A stretch of 64,000 nucleotides of DNA from CAYNKA01 sp964397655 (lineage in GTDB: Bacteria; Spirochaetota; Spirochaetia; DTKZ01): assembly GCA_964397655.1 (NCBI GenBank), contig CAYNKA010000003.1, positions 248,001 to 312,000 of the forward strand, read 5' to 3'. Position numbers and translations under genes: made by a program. How positions within the stretch are numbered: position 1 is the first letter of the stretch; every line of letters begins with the position of its first letter. Shown piece by piece: positions 50,601 through 58,207 of the stretch. A model generated the notes under the pieces. The model searched no databases, was not told the DNA's origin, and saw only the letters and a list, made by a program, of their open reading frames with translations.

Positions 50601-52557
50601 TACGGACTCCGAAGGCAAGGGGATAACCGCGACCTTTCCCGTGACCGCCACCAACACCTGGGAGAGGCTCAGCATCGACATAGGGAAACGGCGGGTCACC
50701 CTCGGGGAGAACGTGATGCCGGCGCCGACCGTCGACTCCTCCTACGGCAAGCTCACGCGGTTCAGCCTCGTCCAGACCGGCACGGACGGCGGCACGATGT
50801 ACTTCGACGAGCTCTACCTGTCCGACCCGGCAGCCTCGGTGGGCTTCGCGGGCTCACTCGTCGCGACCTATTCGTCGCCCGGGACCAACATCGAGGTGGG
50901 GACGGTGCCCCTGCTGCGGAATTTCGCCGTGACGCAGAAGATTTCGGGCCAGAGCAAGACCTTCCAATCGCAGATCGAGAAAACCTCCGACGAGACCACG
51001 ACCGCGGGGTATCTCTACTCCTCCACCAGCGCCTCCGGTCACGTCCTTTCCTTTCTCGGCCTGGAGGGGGACTTCTCCCTCAACGTGCTCGACGCCCGCG
51101 TCGAATACGAGGGGGGGCATCTCGTGAGGTTCCCGGCGGAGGGAGGGCCCGTCGTGGTCCGGGAGCAGTTCAAGCGGACCTTCCGCGCCGTCGCCCCTTC
51201 CATGAGCCGCTCGAACGGTCTGGACGTCCGGCCCGTCGATTGGATCGCCTGGAACTCGAACGCCGACACCTCCTTCGCCGACTCCGCGCTCGTCCAGAGG
51301 TGGGGGACCGCGCTGGACATCACCCATCCCGCCATGCCGTTCTTCAAGCTCGCCGCATCCCTCCGGAACGAAGCCGAGGGATACGTTCTGGAAGACGCGT
51401 CCTACGCCGGCGCCTGGACCTCCTCGTATTCCCTGCTCTCTCCCTGGACCGGGGGATCGGCGACGGTGCGGCAGGGCCAGCTTTCCGTCTCAGCCGGCAG
51501 GATCTCGGAGCCCGTAGGCTTCACCCTGAACCCCGAGGTCTCGTACGTGAACGACGGCGAGACCTCGAGGCGGCAGAAGAACCGCGAGAAGGTCTTCCTG
51601 GAACTGCCCCTCGTCTTCAGGGCGGGCGAGACCGATCCCGGGTGGAAGCTCGCGTTCACCTACGAACGGGAAGGGATCACGAAGGTCGGCGCCGCCGAAT
51701 CCGGCGATTTCCGCTCGGACGTCGGACGCCTCGGGAAGGGGCTCTCGAACCAGCGGTATTTCTACGACTCCATCCCCTTCGTGGAGATCTTCGCCCCCTC
51801 GAGCTGGACGGGATTCAAGGCCGACTCCGAGGGCGCGTACGCCGCCGACTATACGCCGCGCGCGGGACTCCTCTACTCGAGGGCCTACGGATCGAACATC
51901 GTCGACCTCCTCGTCCCATCCAGGGCCGAGCTGGCGTTCGCCAAGGCCTATGCCCGGTCCGACGACGCGGTCTCAGCCAAGAACACGAGCGACCTCAAAT
52001 TCACCAATTTCGCCGTCAACCTCTTCGGCACCGACGGCGCCTATCCCTTCTTCTCCTGGTACGCGAGCGACGAGTTCCAGATCCAGAATTCCGCTTCCGT
52101 GGAGAAGATCGAGGGCGAGACCGACGTCGATTGGTCCTACACGAACAAGGTCTCCCTGAGCGTCTTCGGCCGCCGGGAGGACCGCTTCGTCCTCGAGCAC
52201 ACGATCGCGCTGAAGAACGAGGACCGCTACGTCTATCAGGGGACCGGCTCGGTCAAATACGTGTGGAAGCAGGAGATGACGAGGACCGTCACCTCGGAGT
52301 TCATGCTGAAGATGCTGGAGGACAGACGGTACTACGTGCACACGGAGAAGGCGGAACTCACCTACGACAACAAGGACGGAGTGAGGACCTACGTCGTGCT
52401 CGGACACGAAACCGCCCTCACCCTCAAGAAGAGCGGTTTCATCAAGGCCGGAGCGGACCTCGGCCTGGGCATCGAGCGGGACGGCTCGGGACTTTGGCCA
52501 GGCTACAAGATCCTGCTGGGCCTCCAGGCGGGCATCAGCGCGCACTTCGTGTTCTGA
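47692..52557 (+). CDS. Very large SprA-like outer-membrane/surface protein
   Basis: 1621 residues, starting at GTG with a signal peptide (~1-22, LQLMVLLGGPFLAGEEH). It is beta-rich along its whole length and ends in SAHFVF, a C-terminal Phe beta-signal. Segments recall SprA, the outer-membrane translocon of type IX secretion: a RHEFFLRYDP then DPQYYVRGKFFVLPD block (~180-225), a VYRNGKREELFTVDYASGTV block (~465-485), a KLYFKNYETEDLVGN block (~625-640) and an Asp/Asn-rich DLDGDGVLDEES region (~743). It lacks other type IX genes in this window. Family assignment is my inference; size and outer-membrane location are well supported. Confidence 0.65.
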   Translation: MKKWIGILQLMVLLGGPFLAGEEHTSQTAKRRAFPEEDSETVFRTNLGDADVDLFLQGSWESSVSGSLGLSLVPGEGYNRSYTFPGFTEGLVFRQTPDLTLSLWLMERYFFETNYGENYRMNTYLLGYQGKEGEFVQSIKAGNKEIEMSPFPYMDFPGSSWRSPGLAAMFQTSRSRHEFFLRYDPSAAQKKTFVGKNEVNDLRRDPQYYVRGKFFVLPDPAVDFVTVFIEDAEGSVRAGDGRRYKKATDAEAAFSLSDGTVTLAKPSAGRVLVFYEKGGQAVGASSLGSKALPAYVQKTASSPVELDPLGTPEDFSWSRGPYMGKPIARFRVSAAGNDCLLVYDPGLFTPFENQGVYSLEGISVTDNDSSSIKIVRKGSSGVYATKNALSLVLDGGNAYVRVVSDPGKPRSMLNRYPFADDLPRLYGPDLLSDGGGADFEILARTYTPVQAFVLTNDVIPGSVKVYRNGKREELFTVDYASGTVAFSFEVASSDTIEIYYRTFSGEGEGGDILFGTGNTIQLRDDLVLKLAGSVRWNVLKGSYSTEPDDHPGSIGGSAEISYKGGKVSAVADGAVVYSNPDTSGLLRLLGMEKAEISIAMSKDNMFPSSVPASDFFSGGLTSSNRGKLYFKNYETEDLVGNVSVNDYTWTPPSSQQFPYKDGSKPGPYVAGANAEGFARVMVMDYDLSSSQKWVGAQINLSTGKSGSVNFSKISAIRFAYKVVAFSGAELSLNLQTGAVSEDLDGDGVLDEESGASSRGYEFNDGVLTLYVGGGQKGLGNGKRDSEDANWNGVLEQENSELVFPGPADSSSFGYAIAETGSWKTGLLRVPAADANRLSKVRAVRIVLKKEGPGAASGKVLVGPIVFEGTDLASQVSGSGSLRMREILETLVDEPAPVSLAKAHPGTIDTFHSGGGDQKVLETIWKNFAVSDTWELKSFTTEVPAENYRRINLFIRTAKLGSGSASITLSYTDSEGKGITATFPVTATNTWERLSIDIGKRRVTLGENVMPAPTVDSSYGKLTRFSLVQTGTDGGTMYFDELYLSDPAASVGFAGSLVATYSSPGTNIEVGTVPLLRNFAVTQKISGQSKTFQSQIEKTSDETTTAGYLYSSTSASGHVLSFLGLEGDFSLNVLDARVEYEGGHLVRFPAEGGPVVVREQFKRTFRAVAPSMSRSNGLDVRPVDWIAWNSNADTSFADSALVQRWGTALDITHPAMPFFKLAASLRNEAEGYVLEDASYAGAWTSSYSLLSPWTGGSATVRQGQLSVSAGRISEPVGFTLNPEVSYVNDGETSRRQKNREKVFLELPLVFRAGETDPGWKLAFTYEREGITKVGAAESGDFRSDVGRLGKGLSNQRYFYDSIPFVEIFAPSSWTGFKADSEGAYAADYTPRAGLLYSRAYGSNIVDLLVPSRAELAFAKAYARSDDAVSAKNTSDLKFTNFAVNLFGTDGAYPFFSWYASDEFQIQNSASVEKIEGETDVDWSYTNKVSLSVFGRREDRFVLEHTIALKNEDRYVYQGTGSVKYVWKQEMTRTVTSEFMLKMLEDRRYYVHTEKAELTYDNKDGVRTYVVLGHETALTLKKSGFIKAGADLGLGIERDGSGLWPGYKILLGLQAGISAHFVF

Positions 52558-52622
52558 TACCTCTATGTTTTTACCCCGTAAAGGATATATATTTAATAAT
52601 GATTATCTGTCAGGAGGTCGCC

Positions 52623-54023
52623 ATGAATAGAAGAGCACTGATTCCCATCGCCGTTCTCGCGTTGACCGCCTTCACGGCGGCCGCGCAGTCCGCGGGTACG
52701 CCGGATACGAAGTCCGGGGACCAATCCGCGGCGAGCCAAGAGGCGTTTCCGCTCTCCTTCGGCTTCGGAATAGGAATCGGAGTCAGCAATTTCCCCAATG
52801 AGGATTACGTACCGGGCGGCACCGCACCCGAATACACGACCTATCAGAGATTGAGCCTCGCCCCCGAGTTCCGGATCGGGAAATTCGGCGTGGGCTTCGA
52901 CTTCACGGTCAACTTCCGCTTCACCGGCGGGGACCAGGGCAACGAGTTCGAGGTCCGCGAGCAGGACTGGAAGGTCGGGACCTTCCAGGAATTCGTGGAC
53001 GTGTACCTCCCGAAGATCAACTACCTCTTCTACGGAGCGAAGGGCGATCCCTTCTTCGTGAAGATGGGCACGATAACGGACGCCGTCCTGGGGAACGGCT
53101 TCATCCTCGGCGGCTACTCCAACGCCCTCTACCGGCCGGAGACCCGCCTCTTCGGCATGAGCCTCGACGTGGACGGGAGCCTCTTCGGAACGCCGATCGT
53201 GGGAGTCGAGACCTTCGCCGCGAACCTGTCCCGCTTCGACGTCATGGCGGCTCGGCTCTACGTCCGGCCTCTCTCCGGCTCCGAGCTCCCGATCCTGGAC
53301 AAGCTCCAGATCGGCGGCACCGTCGCCGTAGACCGGGATCCGGGCTATTTCGTGAAGCGCAACGCGACCTATACGGGCTTCGTTCCGAATTCGAGCGACA
53401 CCGTGCAGATCTACGGCGGCGACTTCCGGCTTCCCCTCCTCTCCGGCGACCTCGTCTCCCTCGCGACCTTCGGAGACGTCGTGGTCCAGAAGGAGGGCAC
53501 GGGCGAGATGATCGGCGCGGGGGGCCGTCTCGCGAAGATCGTGACCTTCGGAGGACAGCTGCGCTTCCTCGGTGACAACTTCATTCCCACCTACTTCGAC
53601 AACACCTACGACTCACAGCGGGTCGAGCGCTACCTCGTGTACGACGGCACCGCGACGAAGAAGGGCGGCATGGGATGGCTCGCCTCGCTCGGGTTCTCCG
53701 TTCTCGAGGACAAGGTCGTGTTCAACACCACGATGGAAGGCCCCTTGGGCGAAATCGAGGGCAACTACTGGGACTGGGGCGCCGTCTTCATGGTGAAGGA
53801 AGGCGTCCTTCCCGGCTTCTTCTTCGACGTCGGCTACACGAAGAAGAACATGGCCGGCTTCGACGACTTCAAGCGCTGGAGGGAGAACGCCCTCATCCAG
53901 GCCAACGTCAATTACAAGACGGGCCCGGCCGTCATCTCCCTGGGCTACACCCTGAAGTACGACCCGGCGAACCCGGACGGATGGACGGTCACCACGAACC
54001 TCGAGAGCAGGATTTCCTTTTAA
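52623..54023 (+). CDS. Predicted outer-membrane beta-barrel protein, paralogue of the FecR-barrel
   Basis: 466 residues. Signal peptide ~1-23 (ends TAAAQS), short Ser/Gly linker, then a continuous beta-strand pattern to the C-terminal ESRISF. Residues ~125-230 match the barrel of the next gene in a shared pattern: YG-x3-DPFF-x-K-x-G, LG-x-G, a Tyr/Asn pair, and a later YVRP. AGGAGG precedes the ATG by six bases. The 65-base gap before it is AT-rich (TATATATTTAATAAT) and probably holds a promoter. Function unknown; likely surface or porin-like. Confidence 0.75.
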   Translation: MNRRALIPIAVLALTAFTAAAQSAGTPDTKSGDQSAASQEAFPLSFGFGIGIGVSNFPNEDYVPGGTAPEYTTYQRLSLAPEFRIGKFGVGFDFTVNFRFTGGDQGNEFEVREQDWKVGTFQEFVDVYLPKINYLFYGAKGDPFFVKMGTITDAVLGNGFILGGYSNALYRPETRLFGMSLDVDGSLFGTPIVGVETFAANLSRFDVMAARLYVRPLSGSELPILDKLQIGGTVAVDRDPGYFVKRNATYTGFVPNSSDTVQIYGGDFRLPLLSGDLVSLATFGDVVVQKEGTGEMIGAGGRLAKIVTFGGQLRFLGDNFIPTYFDNTYDSQRVERYLVYDGTATKKGGMGWLASLGFSVLEDKVVFNTTMEGPLGEIEGNYWDWGAVFMVKEGVLPGFFFDVGYTKKNMAGFDDFKRWRENALIQANVNYKTGPAVISLGYTLKYDPANPDGWTVTTNLESRISF

Positions 54024-54039
54024 GGGGAGGCGGTAAACC

Positions 54040-56253
54040 ATGAAAACACTGACGAAATTGATCGGGCTGTTCGCCCTCGCCGCGGCCGCGGCCCTTCCCG
54101 CCTCGGCCCAGAAGGCGGCGCCCTCGGCCGTACTCGAGTACTTCGACAATCCCGGGCAGATGAAGGTCGTGGATCCCGACGGCTTCGAGGTGACGGACGT
54201 CACCTTCGGCATGGAACTCTCCCTCGGCGACCGCGTGAGGACCGGCGAGACGTCGGCGGAGATCCGGCTGAATCCGAACGGCTCGATCATCCGGCTCGCG
54301 AAGAACAGCGAATTCAGGATCGAGTCGGTCCAGGGTGCGAAGGGCGGCGACGCGAACGCGTTCACGCTCTTTTCCGGCAAGCTCCGCGCCGTGGCCGCGA
54401 AGACCACGGGCAGCACGTACGAGATCCGCACCCCCACGGCGGTCTGCGGAGTCCGCGGCACCGACTTCGGCGTGTTCGTGGTCCCCGGCTCGGAGGAGTC
54501 GGTGGCGGTCCGTGAGGGCCTCGTGGAATTCGCGAAGGCCACGGGGGAAAGGGTCCGGCTCGCGACGGGACAGGGCGCGGACGTGTTCGCGAAGACCTTC
54601 GAGGCCGCAACCTGGTCGGCGGAGCGGATGGCGTCCGCCTTCCGCGACCTCGACTTCAAGAAGCTCGACCCCGCCTCCGTCCCCAGGGAAACGCCCAAGG
54701 CGGAGGCTCCCAAGGAAAAGGCCGAGGCGCCGGCGCAGCCGCCGCCTCAGGTCAAGAAGGAAGAAAAGAAGGAGGAGACGAAACAGGCCGAAGAAGGGGC
54801 GGTGAGGAAATTCCTCCGCGACCACATCGGCATGGAAGTCGGGTCCGTCACCATCAACGAGGAGACCTATTCCCGCGTCATCATCCAGCCCGTCTTCGAA
54901 ATCGGGAAGTTCAAGGCCTCCCTGTATCTCCCCGTCATCTTCACCGGCGACATCCTCGATTCGGACAATTGGTATCGGCCGCGGGGCAACAACGAATGGT
55001 CCTTCGGCACGGACAAGAACTGGAACTCGGATCCGATGGAGGGAGCGGGCGACCTGCTCCGAGACCTCGCGCTCAAGATCCGTTACGTCGAATACGGAAA
55101 GCAGCGGGATCCCTTCTTCTTCAAGGTCGGGAACCTGAACGGCCTCACCCTCGGGCACGGAGTCCTCGTGCGGAATTACGCGAACGACTCCGATTTCCCG
55201 GCGGTACGCAGGGTGGGCGTGAACCTCGGAGTCGACGCCGGTCCCGCGGGATTCGAGGCGCTGGCCTCCGACCTCGCCGAGCCCGAGATCTTCGGGGGCA
55301 GGGTCTACGTCAGGCCCTTCGATCCCTGGAAACTGGCGCTGGGAGCCTCGTTCGCGACCGACATCGATCCCGCGGGCGACCTTTCGGCCGGAGCGATCCC
55401 CGCCTCGTTCGTATCCGCGTATCGGGATCCGAAGCCCATGTTCCTGACCTTCGGACTCGACGTGGACCTCCCGCTCGTCGAGGGCGACCTCGCCTCGATC
55501 GTCCTGTTCGGAGACGCGGCGGGCCTCGTCCCCTACCTCAGGCACGGCTACGCCGCGAGCGCGTACCAGGAGCGGGAATTCGTCACCGACGCGTTCCACA
55601 AGAGCGGGGAAGGCGACTTCGGCTTCAGGAACTACGCCCTCCTCGCCGGGCTCTTCGGCAACTTCTCCATCCTGGACTGGCGGCTCGAGTATCGGCAGTA
55701 CCGCGGTATGTTCCAGCCCGGCTTCTTCGGCCCGTCCTACGACAGGAACCGGGGGCTCCTCGCCGCGAGCGTCATGCAGTACCTCGCGAATCCCGACAAC
55801 CCCGAGTTCAACAAGCTCACCATGGGCATCTACGGCGAGGCGGGTTTCACGCTCTTCACCTACATAAGGTTCGAGGCCGGTTATCTCTGGCCCTGGCAGC
55901 TCGTCGACGGCGACATCGAGACCGCGGACGAGGACTACCTCCAGCTCAGGCTCGAACTCCGGAAGGGCTTCATCCCCTTCGGCGCCCTGCAGAGGATGAG
56001 TTTCCACCTCTCCTACGTGCGGACGAAATTCGTCCCGACCGTCCTGGACGGAAAGGACAAGAACCTCGAGCTCTTCGACGCGAACACCGTGGTCAAGGGC
56101 GAACTCGTGTTCCCCGTGGCGACGACCATAGACCTCGCGCTCTCCGTAACCACCACGGTGGCGCGCAATTCCGACGGCTCGATCCGCTACGATTCCGACG
56201 GAAACCCGAAATGGTATCCGTCGGTCGGGATCGAAACCCGCATCCATTTCTAG
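54040..56253 (+). CDS. FecR-domain protein with C-terminal outer-membrane beta-barrel
   Basis: 737 residues. Signal peptide ~1-22 (ends PASAQ), a FecR domain (~45-175; LNPNGSIIRLAKNSEFRIES and VCGVRGTDFGVFVV are typical), a charged Lys/Glu/Pro linker (~205-250), then a barrel domain (~260-737) ending ETRIHF. In proteobacteria FecR is a periplasmic signalling domain; here it is carried by a barrel, with no anti-sigma region. The barrel is paralogous to the preceding gene. GGGGAGG precedes the ATG. In spirochaetes FecR domains occur in envelope proteins; ligand unknown. Confidence 0.85.
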   Translation: MKTLTKLIGLFALAAAAALPASAQKAAPSAVLEYFDNPGQMKVVDPDGFEVTDVTFGMELSLGDRVRTGETSAEIRLNPNGSIIRLAKNSEFRIESVQGAKGGDANAFTLFSGKLRAVAAKTTGSTYEIRTPTAVCGVRGTDFGVFVVPGSEESVAVREGLVEFAKATGERVRLATGQGADVFAKTFEAATWSAERMASAFRDLDFKKLDPASVPRETPKAEAPKEKAEAPAQPPPQVKKEEKKEETKQAEEGAVRKFLRDHIGMEVGSVTINEETYSRVIIQPVFEIGKFKASLYLPVIFTGDILDSDNWYRPRGNNEWSFGTDKNWNSDPMEGAGDLLRDLALKIRYVEYGKQRDPFFFKVGNLNGLTLGHGVLVRNYANDSDFPAVRRVGVNLGVDAGPAGFEALASDLAEPEIFGGRVYVRPFDPWKLALGASFATDIDPAGDLSAGAIPASFVSAYRDPKPMFLTFGLDVDLPLVEGDLASIVLFGDAAGLVPYLRHGYAASAYQEREFVTDAFHKSGEGDFGFRNYALLAGLFGNFSILDWRLEYRQYRGMFQPGFFGPSYDRNRGLLAASVMQYLANPDNPEFNKLTMGIYGEAGFTLFTYIRFEAGYLWPWQLVDGDIETADEDYLQLRLELRKGFIPFGALQRMSFHLSYVRTKFVPTVLDGKDKNLELFDANTVVKGELVFPVATTIDLALSVTTTVARNSDGSIRYDSDGNPKWYPSVGIETRIHF

Positions 56254-56254
56254 G

Positions 56255-56260
56255 TATCTT
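56255..56260 (+). promoter_or_regulatory. Candidate -10 element of mutL
   Basis: TATCTT lies six bases before the ATG with no clear Shine-Dalgarno sequence, the same spacing seen at other start codons here. The -35 is poor, so confidence is low. Confidence 0.3.
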
Positions 56261-56266
56261 CTTCCC

Positions 56267-58066
56267 ATGTCCGAAACATCGCCCTCCCGAAGGACCCCGG
56301 TTCGGGTCCTTCGGGATTCGGTCGCGCGGAGGATAGCGGCCGGAGAGGTCATCGACCGGCCCGCGTCCGTGGTCCGGGAACTCATGGACAACGCCCTGGA
56401 CGCGGGCGCCCGGGAGGTCGTCGTCCACGTCGAGGAAGGCGGCATCGGCCGCGTCCGGGTCGCGGACGACGGCGCGGGAATGACCGAGGAGGATCTCCGC
56501 CTCTGCTGGCTCCCCCATGCTACGTCGAAGATCGAGACCGAGGACGACCTCTGCCGCATCAGGAGCCTCGGCTTCCGGGGGGAGGCCCTCGCGAGCATCT
56601 CCACCGTCGCCAGGACCGAGATGACGAGCATGCCGGCAGGGGCCGATACCGCGTTCAAGCTCACGATCCACGGCGGGGAGTTCGTATCGCTCGAACCCTC
56701 ACGCGGCAGGCCGGGCACGGTCGCGGACGTCGCGGACCTCTTCTACGCCGTGCCGGCCAGGCGTAAATTCCTGAAGCGCGCCCAGGCGGAGACCGCCCAG
56801 TGCAGGACGACCTTCCTCGAGAAGGCGCTTCCCTTCCCCGAGGTCTCCTTCAAGTTCTTCACGGACGGGACGCTCAGGCAGTTCCTTCCCCCGTCGGACC
56901 TTCCCGGCCGCGCGGCCGCGGCCTTCCCCGACGACCTCGCCGGAGGCTTCCTCAGGCTCGTCGAAGGAAGCGGCGAGGGCTTCACCCTGCGCATCGCGGC
57001 CGCGACGCCGGATCTCGTCAGGCGGGACCGGCGCCTCGTCCAGATCTACGTGAACCGGCGCCGGATCTGGGAGTACGCGCTCTCGCAGGGCGTCGAATAC
57101 GCCTACTCCTCCTACCTCCCCGGAGGGCTCCTTCCCGCCTGTTTCGTATTCGCCGACGTCGACCCCTCGCTCGCGGACTTCAACATCCACCCCGCGAAGA
57201 AGGAGGCGAAGCTGAGGAACCTCCAGGACATCCGCCGCAGGATGACGGAGGTCCTCTCCTCCTTCCTCCGCGAGGCGACGAAGACGAGCTTCACCGTGCC
57301 CGGGACCGCCTCCGAATGGACCGAACGCCCTCTCTTCGGCGACGGGGAAGGCGGCGACCGCCTCGGCACGGGGATTGCGGACTCGCAGCCCGGCGGCGGA
57401 GGAGCCCGGGGCTCCGGCGTGGCGTCGGCTTTTCCTCGAAACCGGACCTACCCCGGCACCGAGGACGGCCCGGATCTCCGGCTCGCCGAAGTCCCCCTCC
57501 CCTCGGTCTTCGCCCCGGAGGGGGGCAGGACCTACGATTTCGTCTACCGGGGCCGGGCCTTCGGCCTCTTCCTCATCGCCGAGCGCGGCGACCGGCTCTA
57601 CCTCGTGGACCAGCACGCGGCCCACGAGCGCATCCTCTTCGAGGCTTTCGCCGCGGAAGGCCTCCCCCAGAAACTCCTCGTTCCCGAGGAATTCGAGACC
57701 GACGAAACGAACGACGCCGAGGTGGAGAAGAAGGCGAAGGAAGTGCTCCCCTTCGGCGTCGAGATCGAACGCGTCGGCCCGTACCGCTGGGCGCTCGCCG
57801 CCCTGCCGGAAACCTTCCGAGGCGCCGAAGGCGACATCGTGGAGGCCGTGCTCTCGGCGGAGGCCGGATCGCTGAAGAAGGAGATCTTCGCCCGGGCCGC
57901 GTGCAGAAAGGCGGTGAAGGACGGAGACCTCCTCGGCCCGGACGCCGCCTGCGAGATCATCGACAAGGCGTTTCGGCTCGAGAGCCCTCGCTGCCCCCAC
58001 GGCCGTCCGATCTGGTTCGAGATAGGCAGGGACGAACTCTTCCGCAAGGTCGGCAGGATCGTGTAG
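56267..58066 (+). CDS. mutL: DNA mismatch repair protein MutL
   Basis: 599 residues. The N-terminal GHKL ATPase has MDNALDAG, DDGAGM, ATSKI and GFRGEALASI (~30-105). The C-terminal domain has the endonuclease metal motif DQHA-x2-E-x4-E (from ~residue 448: DQHAAHERILFE), with ACRKAVKDGD and CPHGRPIW. It is therefore the nicking type found in bacteria without MutH. The gene starts 13 bases after the FecR-barrel stop; TATCTT ends six bases before the ATG and may be its own -10. MutS is not in the window. Confidence 0.96.
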   Translation: MSETSPSRRTPVRVLRDSVARRIAAGEVIDRPASVVRELMDNALDAGAREVVVHVEEGGIGRVRVADDGAGMTEEDLRLCWLPHATSKIETEDDLCRIRSLGFRGEALASISTVARTEMTSMPAGADTAFKLTIHGGEFVSLEPSRGRPGTVADVADLFYAVPARRKFLKRAQAETAQCRTTFLEKALPFPEVSFKFFTDGTLRQFLPPSDLPGRAAAAFPDDLAGGFLRLVEGSGEGFTLRIAAATPDLVRRDRRLVQIYVNRRRIWEYALSQGVEYAYSSYLPGGLLPACFVFADVDPSLADFNIHPAKKEAKLRNLQDIRRRMTEVLSSFLREATKTSFTVPGTASEWTERPLFGDGEGGDRLGTGIADSQPGGGGARGSGVASAFPRNRTYPGTEDGPDLRLAEVPLPSVFAPEGGRTYDFVYRGRAFGLFLIAERGDRLYLVDQHAAHERILFEAFAAEGLPQKLLVPEEFETDETNDAEVEKKAKEVLPFGVEIERVGPYRWALAALPETFRGAEGDIVEAVLSAEAGSLKKEIFARAACRKAVKDGDLLGPDAACEIIDKAFRLESPRCPHGRPIWFEIGRDELFRKVGRIV

Positions 58067-58139
58067 ATGATGGCACGAAAGGCCTGAAATATAACGACCT
58101 TCTCCAATAAAACCAAAAATACGACAATTCCGAATAAAT

Positions 58140-58168
58140 TGGATAAATCGAATATTCCAAGTTATACT
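58140..58168 (+). promoter_or_regulatory. Promoter of the chemoreceptor gene
   Basis: TGGATA-N17-TATACT in an unusually AT-rich 141-base gap after mutL. It gives a leader of about 33 bases with GGAGG before the ATG. The spirochaete flagellar sigma-28 pattern is not obvious. Confidence 0.45.
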
Positions 58169-58207
58169 GGAAAAAAGAATCCCAAGTAAAAACGACTGGA
58201 GGAAAAA

